From Vibrio ponticus (GTDB lineage: Bacteria; Pseudomonadota; Gammaproteobacteria; Enterobacterales; Vibrionaceae): a stretch of 64,000 nt of DNA. Within the stretch, counting starts at the first letter, position 1. Every line of letters begins with the position of its first letter. Where the stretch lies: the NCBI RefSeq assembly GCF_009938225.1, contig NZ_AP019658.1, positions 434,001 to 498,000 of the forward strand, written 5' to 3'. Of this stretch, positions 9,575-18,455 are shown piece after piece. A model generated the notes under the pieces. That model saw only the letters and a program-made list of their open reading frames with translations, did not search any database and was not told where the DNA came from. Both the position numbers and the translations under genes were made by a program.

Positions 9575-10204
9575 ATGAGTAAAGCGAAACTCTATTATGT
9601 TCATGATCCAATGTGTTCATGGTGTTGGGGTTATCAACCAACGTGGAAACAAATTGAGCAAACACTGGCTCATGATTTTGCGACCAGCTTGGAGATTCAA
9701 TATTTGGTTGGCGGATTAGCCCCAGATAGTGATGAGCCAATGCCAGAAGAAATGCAGCGTCAAATCGCTTCCTATTGGCGTAAGATTGCTGATTATCTCG
9801 GTACGGAGTTTAACTATCAGTTCTGGACGGACAACACGCCACGTCGATCCACTTATCCCGCTTGTCGCGCAGTGCTCGCTGCGAGAAAACAAGGGGCAGA
9901 GCGAGCAATGATCAGTGCTATTCAAAAAGCGTATTACTTACGTGCTTTAAACCCAAGTGATACCCCAGTATTAGAACAGCTTGCTGCAGAGCTTCAACTC
10001 GATTGTGAAAAGTTTAGCCAAGATCTGCACAGTGAAAGCCTTAATCAAGCTATGCTGCGTGAAATCGCCTTCGCTCGCTCGATAGGTGGCAACAGCTTCC
10101 CTTCACTGTTTTTTGAGCGCGAAGGACAACTGGTTGAACTGGCGATTGACTATCAAAACGCCCAGCAAACGATCGAACAGATTCGACAACTTATGGCGAG
10201 TTAA
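9575..10204 (+). CDS. DsbA family protein (thioredoxin fold, CSWC)
   Basis: Thioredoxin-fold protein of 209 residues with the redox motif CSWC in MCSWCWG near the N-terminus, of the FrnE-like branch of the DsbA family. There is no signal peptide, so it is a cytoplasmic oxidoreductase or isomerase rather than periplasmic DsbA. The cis-proline region GNSFPSLFF lies near the C-terminus. The ATG is preceded by AAGGACGGTG. The substrate is unknown. Confidence 0.85.
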   Translation: MSKAKLYYVHDPMCSWCWGYQPTWKQIEQTLAHDFATSLEIQYLVGGLAPDSDEPMPEEMQRQIASYWRKIADYLGTEFNYQFWTDNTPRRSTYPACRAVLAARKQGAERAMISAIQKAYYLRALNPSDTPVLEQLAAELQLDCEKFSQDLHSESLNQAMLREIAFARSIGGNSFPSLFFEREGQLVELAIDYQNAQQTIEQIRQLMAS

Positions 10205-10241
10205 TGTTAACGGGTGAAGCTAGAGTAACGAGCTATTTAGC

Positions 10242-11663
10242 CTAGCCTGCAAAACATGCTGCGAGCTTGGCTATTTTCGGCTCGATGTCACTCAGAGACG
10301 TGTTGCCGTAACCCAGCACAACGCCACGCCAATCACGTCCATTGCTACCATCAGGTTCATAGTAGTTCAGCGTTCGCACTACGATATCTTGTTGCTCAGC
10401 TTTCATTCGCAGGGTTTCTTCATCAATGCCACCATGCCAACGCAGAGTGACGTGAAGACCGCTTGCTTGACTGATGATCTCGATATTAGCGCCGAAGTGC
10501 TTTTCAATCGCTTCGGTGATCGTTTGATGCTTCTGTTTATATAGACGTCGCATTTTGCGGATATGTCGCAATAGTTCCCCATCGGCAATAAAATCGGCTA
10601 AGGCATATTGCATATGTACAGGTGAATCTCCGGTTAGAGCATCTTTGATTTCATTGCATCTTGCCACTAAGTGCTCAGGCACCACCATATAGCCCAAACG
10701 TAAACCATTAAACATGACCTTGCTGAGTGAGCCAATATAGATAACGTGATCGTCTAGACCAATTTGCCCAGCTAAGCCTTGCATACTGGTATAGGGGCGG
10801 TGGGCAAATTGAAACTCGCTGTCATAATCATCCTCAATGATCCACCCTTTGTTCTGCTGAGCCCATTTAATGATCTTAAGCCGTTGTTCAGTATTAATGG
10901 TTGTCCCCATTGGATACTGGTTGCTAGGTGTGACATAGAGCGCTTTTGCTTTGGTAGCCAATAGTGCATTTATATCGAGTCCAGTAACAGGATGAACCGC
11001 AATAGGGTGTTTATTTAATTTAAACAGGCGGGCAACTTTATCCATTTGCACGTAACCTGGATATTCCAGTAATAGAGTATCTTGACTATTTAGTGTCGCC
11101 ATTGCGGCGATAGAAAGGGCTTGCTGCGCGCCGCTGGTAATAATAATCCGCTCAGCATTGCACATTACCGAGCGACTAGCGGACAAGTAATCACTTAGCG
11201 CTTGGCGTAACTCATGACATCCTTGCACGTCATCATTACCTAATATTGACGGGCGTGAGGCGTGTATTTGCACATAACGCTGCCACTTTTTTAATGGGAA
11301 CTGGCACAGGTCAGGTACTCCAGGAGCAAAAGCACGGTTTTTATTCAGGCTAACCGAGCTGATTAGCGCAGTTGGCTGAGAGTGATGTTCTGGAAGGTAA
11401 TCATCTGGCAGTTCCAGTGAGACGTAGAACCCACTGCCTTTGCGGCTTTCAATATAGCCTTCAAATACCAATTGTTCATAGGTAGCTGAGACCGTATTGC
11501 GGCTAATTTTTAGTTCTTCGGCGAGCTTGCGTGTCGAAGGGATTTGACTCGCGGTAGCCCAGTATCCTTGTACGATTTTGCTTCGAATCGCGTCGAATAA
11601 ACCTTGCTGCAGCGTTGTGCAGTTATCGGGCAGTTTTAGATCTCCAGTATCAATATGCGGCAT
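10242..11663 (-). CDS. MocR/PdxR-type GntR regulator with aminotransferase domain
   Basis: Regulator of 473 residues with an N-terminal GntR winged helix (about residues 12-80, including RKLAEELKISRNTVSATYEQL) fused to a fold-type I aminotransferase domain. The PLP lysine is in GSLSKVMFNGLRLGY. Proteins of this kind use PLP or an amino acid adduct as signal and usually regulate a divergent neighbour. Here the divergent gene encodes a pyridoxamine-phosphate-oxidase-fold protein, a fitting target. The start ATG is 118 nt from that gene. Confidence 0.9.
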   Translation of the reverse strand: MPHIDTGDLKLPDNCTTLQQGLFDAIRSKIVQGYWATASQIPSTRKLAEELKISRNTVSATYEQLVFEGYIESRKGSGFYVSLELPDDYLPEHHSQPTALISSVSLNKNRAFAPGVPDLCQFPLKKWQRYVQIHASRPSILGNDDVQGCHELRQALSDYLSASRSVMCNAERIIITSGAQQALSIAAMATLNSQDTLLLEYPGYVQMDKVARLFKLNKHPIAVHPVTGLDINALLATKAKALYVTPSNQYPMGTTINTEQRLKIIKWAQQNKGWIIEDDYDSEFQFAHRPYTSMQGLAGQIGLDDHVIYIGSLSKVMFNGLRLGYMVVPEHLVARCNEIKDALTGDSPVHMQYALADFIADGELLRHIRKMRRLYKQKHQTITEAIEKHFGANIEIISQASGLHVTLRWHGGIDEETLRMKAEQQDIVVRTLNYYEPDGSNGRDWRGVVLGYGNTSLSDIEPKIAKLAACFAG

Positions 11664-11676
11664 GGCTGACTCTCGT

Positions 11677-11720
11677 AATTGGCTTTTATAACTGGATCTA
11701 TATTTTAGCTAAAATTGGCT
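11677..11720. promoter_or_regulatory. Candidate MocR operator: direct repeats AATTGGCT
   Basis: AATTGGCT occurs at 11677-11684 and 11713-11720 in the divergent intergenic region, 36 bp apart in the same orientation. Proteins of the MocR family generally bind direct repeats of this kind. The assignment is inference from position and repeat structure. Confidence 0.4.
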
Positions 11721-11781
11721 CTCCTGATAATGCCAGTTTGCGATTATATTGACTCTAAAGCAATGTTTATTAGGGAAGTTT

Positions 11782-12459
11782 ATGTTATCCAATACGCCGC
11801 GTAGCACAGTCAAAAAAGCTGCTCATAAAGCGCAAGACAATGTCGAAACCTTGTATCAAGTGATTGATCACTCTTTGGTTGCGCATATCGCTATCAATCA
11901 AGAATCTGGTCCTGTTGTCATTCCTATGCTGGCATGGCGAGTTGACGACAAGGTCTATATTCATGGTGCTAACAATAGCCGTCTAATGCGTAACCTCGCG
12001 CAAGGTGAACAAACTTGTTTAACCTTTACCTTGTTTGACGGTTGGGTTCTGGCGCGTTCCGCATTTCATCACAGTGCGCATTACCGCTCAGCGGTTGTTT
12101 TTGGCAGTTTTGAGCGAGTTGAAGATCGTGGTGAGAAAGACCGCTTACTCAATCACTTTATTGAGCAGATTGCTCCAGGACGCTGTGAGGATATTCGCTT
12201 AAGTAGCGATAAAGAGCTTGATGCCACTATGCTGCTTGAGATTCCTTTAACCGAAGCTTCGGTTAAAATCAGTGGTGGAGAAGTGAATGACGATAACGCT
12301 GATTTAGATATACCAGCATGGGCGGGCTTCATCCCGTATAAGACCGTTGTTGGTCCACTAAAACCAAGCGCTACGTTGGCGCAGGGAATAAGCGAACCGA
12401 ACTATTCAGATGCTTATGGGAATCGGTGGTTTGACAACATTGATACTCAAATATCTTAA
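11782..12459 (+). CDS. Pyridoxamine 5'-phosphate oxidase family (FMN-binding split barrel) protein
   Basis: Protein of about 225 residues of the FMN-binding split-barrel superfamily, resembling the group annotated as pyridoxamine 5'-phosphate oxidase family or nitroimidazole-resistance-like proteins. It has the early segment HSLVAHIAINQESGPVVIPML and the core HGANNSRLMRNL. I start at the ATG at 11782, which has AGGGAAG before it; an in-frame TTG at 11749 is less likely. It is divergent from a MocR-type regulator, which probably controls it in response to PLP or a related signal. True PNPOx activity is not established. Confidence 0.8.
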   Translation: MLSNTPRSTVKKAAHKAQDNVETLYQVIDHSLVAHIAINQESGPVVIPMLAWRVDDKVYIHGANNSRLMRNLAQGEQTCLTFTLFDGWVLARSAFHHSAHYRSAVVFGSFERVEDRGEKDRLLNHFIEQIAPGRCEDIRLSSDKELDATMLLEIPLTEASVKISGGEVNDDNADLDIPAWAGFIPYKTVVGPLKPSATLAQGISEPNYSDAYGNRWFDNIDTQIS

Positions 12460-12495
12460 GTATCAAGAGTGGTTGAAATAAATGTCAGTGATAGG

Positions 12496-13029
12496 TTAAC
12501 ACTTGTCGCTGACTACTCCATATCTAACATCACCCGAGGCATCTTGGGGGTAGTAGATTTCGACATGACATTTAGTGCTTGTAGTCGGTTTGTTCGGACC
12601 AAATCCAATAATAAATATTGGGTTAGCAGGGTTGCCACGGGATGGGCTGCTAATGGTAAAGTCATCGCCTAATATCAACCATTTCTCAAGCTGTAGAACA
12701 TAATAAATACGCCCATAATATCCTCTAATATCGTTATTACCATCACCGTCGAGATCGATGTTACTCATGCTGGCTACTGTGTTTTCTTCTCCTTGAAGTA
12801 CTGCTTTGGCATACACCTGCGTGTTTAAAGTAGCAAACGCATCCTTCGCCCCATGTAGTGCGGAGATTTTGGCATCTTTACGAAATGATTGAAAAGTACT
12901 TAAGGCAGTAACAGCGAGAATACCTAATATAGTAATGACGACCACTAACTCAACTAGGGTGAATCCTTTAACGCGAGAGCGAATGCGGGCAGCAGTGCGG
13001 TTACGTTTCTGACGGCTTAATAGAGACAT
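12496..13029 (-). CDS. Type IV pilin/pseudopilin-like protein
   Basis: Protein of 177 residues with a class III (prepilin) signal: a positively charged 22-residue leader ending in KG, then FTLVELVVVITILGILAV. Prepilin peptidase should cut after the Gly and methylate the Phe. The rest is a globular head with two cysteines near the C-terminus that could form the D-loop disulfide (TKCHVE and the terminal DKC), and an acidic DLDGDGNNDIRG segment resembling a calcium loop. It is an orphan, with no pilus assembly genes in the window. It may be a minor pilin or a GspG/MshA-like protein. Confidence 0.85.
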   Translation of the reverse strand: MSLLSRQKRNRTAARIRSRVKGFTLVELVVVITILGILAVTALSTFQSFRKDAKISALHGAKDAFATLNTQVYAKAVLQGEENTVASMSNIDLDGDGNNDIRGYYGRIYYVLQLEKWLILGDDFTISSPSRGNPANPIFIIGFGPNKPTTSTKCHVEIYYPQDASGDVRYGVVSDKC

Positions 13030-13604
13030 AATGACTTCTTCCTATAACTTGCCCGTAGCATAACTATGAAACTGGTTGAGTCTACTTTTTCATCGATAAA
13101 ACACGACGTATTGCTCACTATTGGCAGTGGTGAGTAATAAAATTCCAATATTTCTCTAGACGCCATTTGGCTTAAATTAATTAGTCAGTTAAGCCAAATG
13201 ACTTCACTGCCTTTGATCAAAATTGATCATTTTCAGGTTGGATATTGCATCTAAGTAACTTAGTTGACTCAAGGAAAATAACGGAGTCAATACAATCAAG
13301 AATTTATATTTCTGAAATTGATAACTAGCGCACTCAAATAGGGTGATTTTCTGTAAATATTACAAAGTGTGATGTCGGTCGCAAAGTTTATTGTTTTGGT
13401 GGGTGGTAGTTATTATTGCTTCATGATTAATAACTTACATAAATAGAAATATAAACTAGACGATAGTTTGCTGTGACTTTCGGAAACTTATTTCATTTTC
13501 AATTTGAAAGTTACAGTTCTATTACTAGCTTTTAAGTGGGAACAGCGGATTGTGGTAGTACCGTTGCTTCGGCTTGCTATCAAATAGAATATGGAAATAC
13601 AAAG
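13030..13604. other. Divergent intergenic region between pilin and porin
   Basis: This 575-nt region lies between two divergent genes and must hold both promoters. Its clearest structure is a 12-bp perfect inverted repeat, listed separately. No open frame with a ribosome site and no RNA gene is evident. The long leader is compatible with regulation of the porin, but I cannot name an operator. Confidence 0.5.
13164..13200. repeat. Inverted repeat CATTTGGCTTAA / TTAAGCCAAATG
   Basis: Twelve-bp perfect arms at 13164-13175 and 13189-13200 with a 13-nt loop. There is no T-run, so it is not a typical terminator. It may be an operator or an mRNA leader hairpin between the divergent pilin and porin genes. 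Confidence 0.6.
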
Positions 13605-14651
13605 ATGAAAATGACAAATATTGCCATGGCAGTGGCGACTACTCTTCTGGCATCGACCAGTGCATTTGCAGCGGAAGTTTATAGTGGAAGTGGCACATCT
13701 TTAGCTATCGGTGGCTACGTAGATGTTGGTGTGGGTGAATATGGCGGATCTGAAGATTTCAAGGTACATCAGGTTTCTCCACGTCTTAATGTTGAAGGTA
13801 AAAAAGAGATTGGCAATGGCGTAACAATTGATGCCAAAGGTGAATGGAGAATTAACTACCTAGAAGGAAGTGAAACAACATTTTCCACACGTCTTGGCTA
13901 TATCGGTGCTACTCATGAACAAGCTGGTCGCTTAGTTGTAGGGACTCAATGGGCACCTTATTACGACGTTGCAGGTGTGGCAGATAAACCTATCGCGTTT
14001 GCTAATGATTTTTTATATGGAAAAAACTTCAATCAATTGGGCTCAGCGCGTGCTGAAAAAATGGTCAGTTACCGTAATACCCTAAGAGCTTCAGATGATG
14101 TTGCATTTAATATTGGCTTAGGCTGGCAAGGTGAAAATACTGAGACTTCAAGTTCACAGGTAGCAAACCTAGTAACAGGCGAAGTGACTTCCGTCACTAC
14201 TGGAGTTGATTATGATGCTCGTGGTCAAATTGCAGTTAGTACGGTGTTTGCAGGCTTTGGACTAGGTTATGTCTACAACCAAGGTGATGTTGACTCAGAG
14301 AAAGCTCGTTCGCACGTGTTTGCTGCCAATTATGGTAATTACGGCAAAGGGCTATATGTTGCCTTAGTGTATGGTGATAACGACAACTTTTACAATGGAT
14401 TAGACGATACTAAGCAATACGAAGCGATTGCAGCATTTGGACTGGATAATGGTGTAAACGTAATACTTAACTATGAATCAGTTGAAGATGATAAGACTGA
14501 TAAGACGCAATATAGTGAAACGGCTATTCAAGTAGAATACACCGTGACTTCTGGCTTAGTTGCTTTCGCTGGTTACCAAATCGACCTAGGCAATGATATC
14601 AACAAAGAAGAAAACGACGAGTACACAGTCGGTGCTCGCTACTTCTTCTAA
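13605..14651 (+). CDS. Gram-negative outer membrane porin
   Basis: Outer-membrane beta-barrel porin of about 348 residues. A clean Sec signal peptide of 22 residues ends in STSAFA before AEVYSG. The mature part shows alternating beta-strand pattern, a porin-type L3-like segment, and the C-terminal YTVGARYFF ending in Phe, the BAM recognition signal. I start at the ATG at 13605 with GGAA upstream; the frame is open further upstream but that part precedes the signal peptide. A strong terminator follows. It is probably a general diffusion or solute-specific porin. Confidence 0.88.
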   Translation: MKMTNIAMAVATTLLASTSAFAAEVYSGSGTSLAIGGYVDVGVGEYGGSEDFKVHQVSPRLNVEGKKEIGNGVTIDAKGEWRINYLEGSETTFSTRLGYIGATHEQAGRLVVGTQWAPYYDVAGVADKPIAFANDFLYGKNFNQLGSARAEKMVSYRNTLRASDDVAFNIGLGWQGENTETSSSQVANLVTGEVTSVTTGVDYDARGQIAVSTVFAGFGLGYVYNQGDVDSEKARSHVFAANYGNYGKGLYVALVYGDNDNFYNGLDDTKQYEAIAAFGLDNGVNVILNYESVEDDKTDKTQYSETAIQVEYTVTSGLVAFAGYQIDLGNDINKEENDEYTVGARYFF

Positions 14652-14681
14652 ACCCAAACCTAATTAAGTTCTGCCTTTCTT

Positions 14682-14718
14682 CTCAGAGTTTGCTTTTGAG
14701 CGCAAGCTCTGAGTTTTT
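14682..14718 (+). terminator. Rho-independent terminator after the porin
   Basis: Stem CTCAGAG...CTCTGAG, extended by TTGC/GCAA pairing, is followed by TTTTTT about 30 nt after the porin stop. Confidence 0.88.
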
Positions 14719-14797
14719 TACTTTAGTTAGCGAATATTGTTTGCCTGAAACAATCTTTGGCTAGAATGTGCCTTCACGAAAATTCAGGGACGATGGC

Positions 14798-15412
14798 ATG
14801 CACTCTATTATTGTTGAAGACAACCCAATTCAGCCGACGAAGGTGCTGTGTGTTGGGCGTAATTATCTCGATCATATTGCGGAGCTGAACAATGCTGTGC
14901 CTGAACAGATGGTGGTCTTCAATAAGCCCTCAACTGCGATAACCAACCAATTAACCGCCTATCACCAAGAAAGATTACACTACGAAGGTGAAATCTGTTT
15001 CGTGGTTAACAATGGGCAGTTATCGGCTGTAGGGATAGGGTTAGATCTTACTAAGCGAGAATTACAAGCCACACTTAAACAGCAAGGCTTGCCTTGGGAA
15101 CGAGCCAAAGCATTTGATGGCTCGGCGGTATTTAGTCGTTTTATCTCGTTGCAAGGTTTAACTATCGACGAGTTAGAAATCGAGTTGTTTATTAACTGCG
15201 TACGTGTTCAGCGAGGCGGCGTCAAACAGATGATCTATCCTCCGCAAGTGATTGTCGATGAGCTTAAAAGTTACACCACGTTGTGTGACGGTGATGTGAT
15301 CATGACAGGCACACCAAAAGGGGTAGGAGAAGTCCAAGCTGGAGATATCTTCTTAGGTCGTTTAATTCATGCTGGTAAAACATTGATTGAAATTGAGTGG
15401 CTCGCCAGTTAA
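14798..15412 (+). CDS. Fumarylacetoacetate hydrolase (FAH) family protein
   Basis: FAH-superfamily protein of about 204 residues. Family signatures are visible: VGRNYLDHI at the N-terminus, the metal-binding YEGEICFV (paired Glu), KAFDGSAVFS (Asp ligand), and the end motif MTGTPKGVGEVQAGD. The group includes acylpyruvases and 2-hydroxyhepta-2,4-diene-1,7-dioate isomerases and acts on C-C bonds of beta-diketo acids. I start at the ATG at 14798, 7 nt after AGGGA; a GTG at 14768 is in frame but has no site. A terminator follows. Confidence 0.88.
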   Translation: MHSIIVEDNPIQPTKVLCVGRNYLDHIAELNNAVPEQMVVFNKPSTAITNQLTAYHQERLHYEGEICFVVNNGQLSAVGIGLDLTKRELQATLKQQGLPWERAKAFDGSAVFSRFISLQGLTIDELEIELFINCVRVQRGGVKQMIYPPQVIVDELKSYTTLCDGDVIMTGTPKGVGEVQAGDIFLGRLIHAGKTLIEIEWLAS

Positions 15413-15436
15413 ATGCCTAAATCAGCGAATGCCAAA

Positions 15437-15460
15437 GCGCCAGCACTATGCTGGCGTTTT
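15437..15460 (+). terminator. Rho-independent terminator after the FAH gene
   Basis: Perfect 8-bp stem CGCCAGCA / TGCTGGCG with a 3-nt loop, then TTTT. Confidence 0.8.
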
Positions 15461-15511
15461 ACGTATCTGGAGTGAGTATCGACAGTTTGAATCTATTGTG
15501 ATTTCTACTCA

Positions 15512-15826
15512 CTAAAACACTAAATTATTGAGGACCAAAAATACCAGCATGCTAATTACGGTCGTCAATAATACGTTGCCTGTTTTGTAGATGATCAAGC
15601 AGGCTAGAATAGATGCGAGCAAATAGGGGTTAGTCGGTGCTAACCACAAATCACCCTCTGGCGCGAATACAATCGGCGCGAGGATGGCTGTCAAAACAGC
15701 TGGTCCTGAGTAACTCAACATGCTTTGTAGTTGAGGGGCTAAGCGCAGTGGTAACTTAGGCTCAAGAAACACATAACGGCTGAAGAAAACCAATGCTGCC
15801 ATTGCCAAAATTGATAACATAATCAT
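15512..15826 (-). CDS. azlD: AzlD family branched-chain amino acid exporter subunit
   Basis: Small membrane protein of 104 residues with about three to four hydrophobic segments and the AzlD pattern (FFSRYVFLE near the N-terminus). AzlD pairs with AzlC to export branched-chain amino acids or similar compounds. It lies 13 nt downstream of azlC in the same orientation, so the two are an operon. Confidence 0.85.
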   Translation of the reverse strand: MIMLSILAMAALVFFSRYVFLEPKLPLRLAPQLQSMLSYSGPAVLTAILAPIVFAPEGDLWLAPTNPYLLASILACLIIYKTGNVLLTTVISMLVFLVLNNLVF

Positions 15827-15839
15827 CGCTGTTTCCTCT

Positions 15840-16550
15840 CTAGCTCGACTTTTTAACCATCGTTTCCACTAAATAACCCGCTAACATGCCACCAAGGCTG
15901 GCGACCATTAACGCTCCTTCGATCTGTAATAGATTTAATGTCACCGAAAGCACTAAAGCGACCACCACCGCGACAAAGGTGGGGGAGTTTTTGATGTTGG
16001 GAATGACCAGCGCAATAAAGGTTGCGGCAACAGCGAATTCCAAACCGAGTTCATTGAGTGCAGGTATATAACTGCCTGCGACAATGCCAACAAAAGTTGC
16101 CAGATTCCAGCAGATATAGAAGCTCAAACCCGCACCTAGCGCATACCAAGGTTCAAAACGCTTGTCTGATTGATTGCCACAAATTGCAAACAGCTCATCG
16201 GTGAGTAGGTAGCCTAAAGCCAAACGCCAACGCAGCGGCAAGGGACCTATTTTGTCACGCATTGAAACGCTATACAGAAAATGACGGGAGGTGATAAATA
16301 AGGTCGTGAGCAACATCGTTGTTAGCCCAACGCCTGCTTTAATCATACCGGTGGCAACCAGTTGAGCGGAACCGGCAAACAAGATCGCTGATAACGCTTG
16401 GCTCTCAATGGGAGTTAACCCGGATTCAATGGCATAGGAGCCGGCGAGTAATCCCCATGGAATGACTGCCACACTAAGCGGGATCATCGCCACGGTTCCT
16501 TGCATAAATAATGAGTATCTACTTGGCATAACTTGTACGTCTGTATTCAT
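15840..16550 (-). CDS. azlC: AzlC family branched-chain amino acid exporter subunit
   Basis: Integral membrane protein of 236 residues with about six hydrophobic segments and the family segment AILFAGSAQLVATGMI. It is the large subunit of the AzlCD export pair. An AraC-type regulator is encoded 85 nt upstream in the same orientation and may control it; this is an inference from gene order. The substrate is not fixed by sequence. Confidence 0.88.
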   Translation of the reverse strand: MNTDVQVMPSRYSLFMQGTVAMIPLSVAVIPWGLLAGSYAIESGLTPIESQALSAILFAGSAQLVATGMIKAGVGLTTMLLTTLFITSRHFLYSVSMRDKIGPLPLRWRLALGYLLTDELFAICGNQSDKRFEPWYALGAGLSFYICWNLATFVGIVAGSYIPALNELGLEFAVAATFIALVIPNIKNSPTFVAVVVALVLSVTLNLLQIEGALMVASLGGMLAGYLVETMVKKSS

Positions 16551-16635
16551 TGGTTCTCCTCAGTTGTGCGCTTGTTATAGTTCTATTTCGCCATGAGAAG
16601 AGAACAAGAAATTGTATAAAATTGCGCTTCTTAAT

Positions 16636-17469
16636 TTATATGTTTATCGATTTCATATATTGCTTCGGTGTAACGCCCATTGCGCGCTTAAAGTGGCGGT
16701 GCAAATGGCTTTGATCATGAAAGCCGGACTCTTGAGCAATATCCGATAGCGTATGACCTTGTTTCATCAAGCGGATGGCATAACGCAGCCGAGATTGCAC
16801 CTGATAGGCATGGGGTGGAAACCCGAATTCTTTTTGAAAAGAGCGAGCAAAATGATACGGGCTGAGATTCGCTAGTTTGGCGAGCTCTTCTAAAGAGACA
16901 TCCGCTTGAGGGAAATCATCAAGAAACTCTTTCGCTACCAGTAATTGTTGCTTACTACGAGTGTTTGGCTCATATTCGCGGCGTTTTTTGCCATGCCGAC
17001 TCATGAGTTTAACCAGCGTTCCGTAAACCAAGGTTTCGCGTAACAGACGGTTGTCAGAATTTTCAAGGGTATCGAAAACTAGCCTGAGTTGCTGTGCCAT
17101 TTCGGGATCATAAACCACAGGCTCAGGGAAGTAAGGGATGACAGTCTCTGAGTTGAGCCCCTGGGTTAAAGTCGCGAACTGCTCTGGAAGCGGGTACATG
17201 GCTTTGTATTCCCAGCCATCTTCCGTCGCGCTTTGACCATTATGCACTTGGTCGGCATTCACTAAAATGATGCTATCTTGCGGGGCGATATGATTGCCCC
17301 CTGTACGGAAGAAGCGTTGCGCACCTTTCTCAATCACACCGATGGTATAGCCTTCATGGCTATGACGGGAGAAGTTGTGGGTTTTATACTTAGCTTCAAT
17401 AAATTCTAGCCCTCCCAACTCCCCAGCGGTTTGAAAGGTTGCGCCTTCAGTAAAATCCTTTTTTTCCAT
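16636..17469 (-). CDS. AraC family transcriptional regulator (cupin sensor)
   Basis: AraC-type regulator of about 277 residues. The N-terminal part is a cupin-like sensor (FSRHSHEGYTIGVIEKG). The C-terminal part carries two helix-turn-helix motifs (LEELAKLANLSPYHFARSFQKEFG and LSDIAQESGFHDQSHLHRHFK). I start at the ATG at 17469 because AAGGAG lies 7 nt upstream; another in-frame ATG at 17520 has no ribosome site. It precedes azlC-azlD on the same strand and is their likely regulator, in the way such cupin-AraC proteins often control amino acid exporters. Confidence 0.88.
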   Translation of the reverse strand: MEKKDFTEGATFQTAGELGGLEFIEAKYKTHNFSRHSHEGYTIGVIEKGAQRFFRTGGNHIAPQDSIILVNADQVHNGQSATEDGWEYKAMYPLPEQFATLTQGLNSETVIPYFPEPVVYDPEMAQQLRLVFDTLENSDNRLLRETLVYGTLVKLMSRHGKKRREYEPNTRSKQQLLVAKEFLDDFPQADVSLEELAKLANLSPYHFARSFQKEFGFPPHAYQVQSRLRYAIRLMKQGHTLSDIAQESGFHDQSHLHRHFKRAMGVTPKQYMKSINI

Positions 17470-17714
17470 CACTGCACTCCTTGCAAGATCGCCTGTACGC
17501 ATAGAGTAATTCAAACTCATTGAGAGTTTTTGTACAAAATTGCTGTTTGCAACATAGCACAGTTTGAACCCACATCCTTGTTTATCAGGCTAAAGTGCAA
17601 ATGCTAGTGGTGGCATATAGTCTAAATCTGACTTTAATCTTGGTGTTATGGGCTAGATATCGATCTTAATGCAATATAAAATGCGCGCCGTCCTGTTCCT
17701 AATAATTAATAATT

Positions 17715-18350
17715 ATGATCGATATGTCTATTCTGCCGCTCTATTTAACGGCAGTGGTGGCTCTTTTGTTGCTGCCAGGTCCAGATATGTTGCTGATCGC
17801 CAGTTCAAGTATGAGCTATGGGCGACGAGTTGGCGTTTTTGCTAGCCTAGGTAACGCAACCTCTGGAATTATTCTGACTTTACTTGCTGCCCTGGGTGTT
17901 TCTGCGCTAATTGCTATGAGCCCAATGGCGCTTAAAGCTTTACATCTACTAGGCGGTGCTTATCTGCTAAAAATGGGTTGGGATTGTGTTCGCTCTCAAG
18001 CGGCAGATGCCCCAGAACTTGATCAGCAGAACAAGATGGCGACGACCTTCTATCAGCGTGCTTTAATTAGTAATCTGCTTAACCCTAAAGCGCTGGTCTT
18101 CTTTGTGATGTTCTTGCCACAATTTGTCTCAAGTAACATCGCGGCAAGCTCTGGCGAACAGATGCTTGCACTTGGTCTACTGCTTAACGTACTCGGTCTA
18201 CTATTTAACTTAGTGCTGGTTGCGTTGGTCGGAACACTCGGTAAGGGTTTGTTAGAAAACGCTAAGTTCAGAAACTACCAGCATAAATTTATGGGAGCTA
18301 TCTTCCTAATTTTAGCTATCTGGATGCTAAGCTCGTTTTTTACTGCGTAA
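17715..18350 (+). CDS. LysE/RhtB family amino acid exporter
   Basis: Membrane protein of 211 residues with about five to six hydrophobic segments and the LysE/RhtB signature at the N-terminus (LLPGPDMLLIASSSMSYGRRVG). Family members export amino acids such as homoserine, threonine or lysine. It is divergent from the AraC regulator, which could also act on it. ATG codons at 17715 and 17724 are both possible; neither has a clear ribosome site. A terminator follows. Confidence 0.88.
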   Translation: MIDMSILPLYLTAVVALLLLPGPDMLLIASSSMSYGRRVGVFASLGNATSGIILTLLAALGVSALIAMSPMALKALHLLGGAYLLKMGWDCVRSQAADAPELDQQNKMATTFYQRALISNLLNPKALVFFVMFLPQFVSSNIAASSGEQMLALGLLLNVLGLLFNLVLVALVGTLGKGLLENAKFRNYQHKFMGAIFLILAIWMLSSFFTA

Positions 18351-18369
18351 TTGACGTTATAATCGATTG

Positions 18370-18394
18370 AGCCAGCATTAAGCTGGCTTTTTTA
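18370..18394 (+). terminator. Rho-independent terminator after the LysE-family gene
   Basis: Stem AGCCAGC / GCTGGCT with a 5-nt loop, followed by TTTTTT. Confidence 0.88.
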
Positions 18395-18455
18395 TATTTG
18401 TTATTCACTACCCTGACCATTGATCGGCATATTAAGTGTGCAAAGGAGTTGTACG

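Noticed and set aside
12469..12672. Short plus-strand frame overlapping the pilin gene
   Set aside because: It is antisense to the end of the pilin and has no ribosome site or recognisable content.
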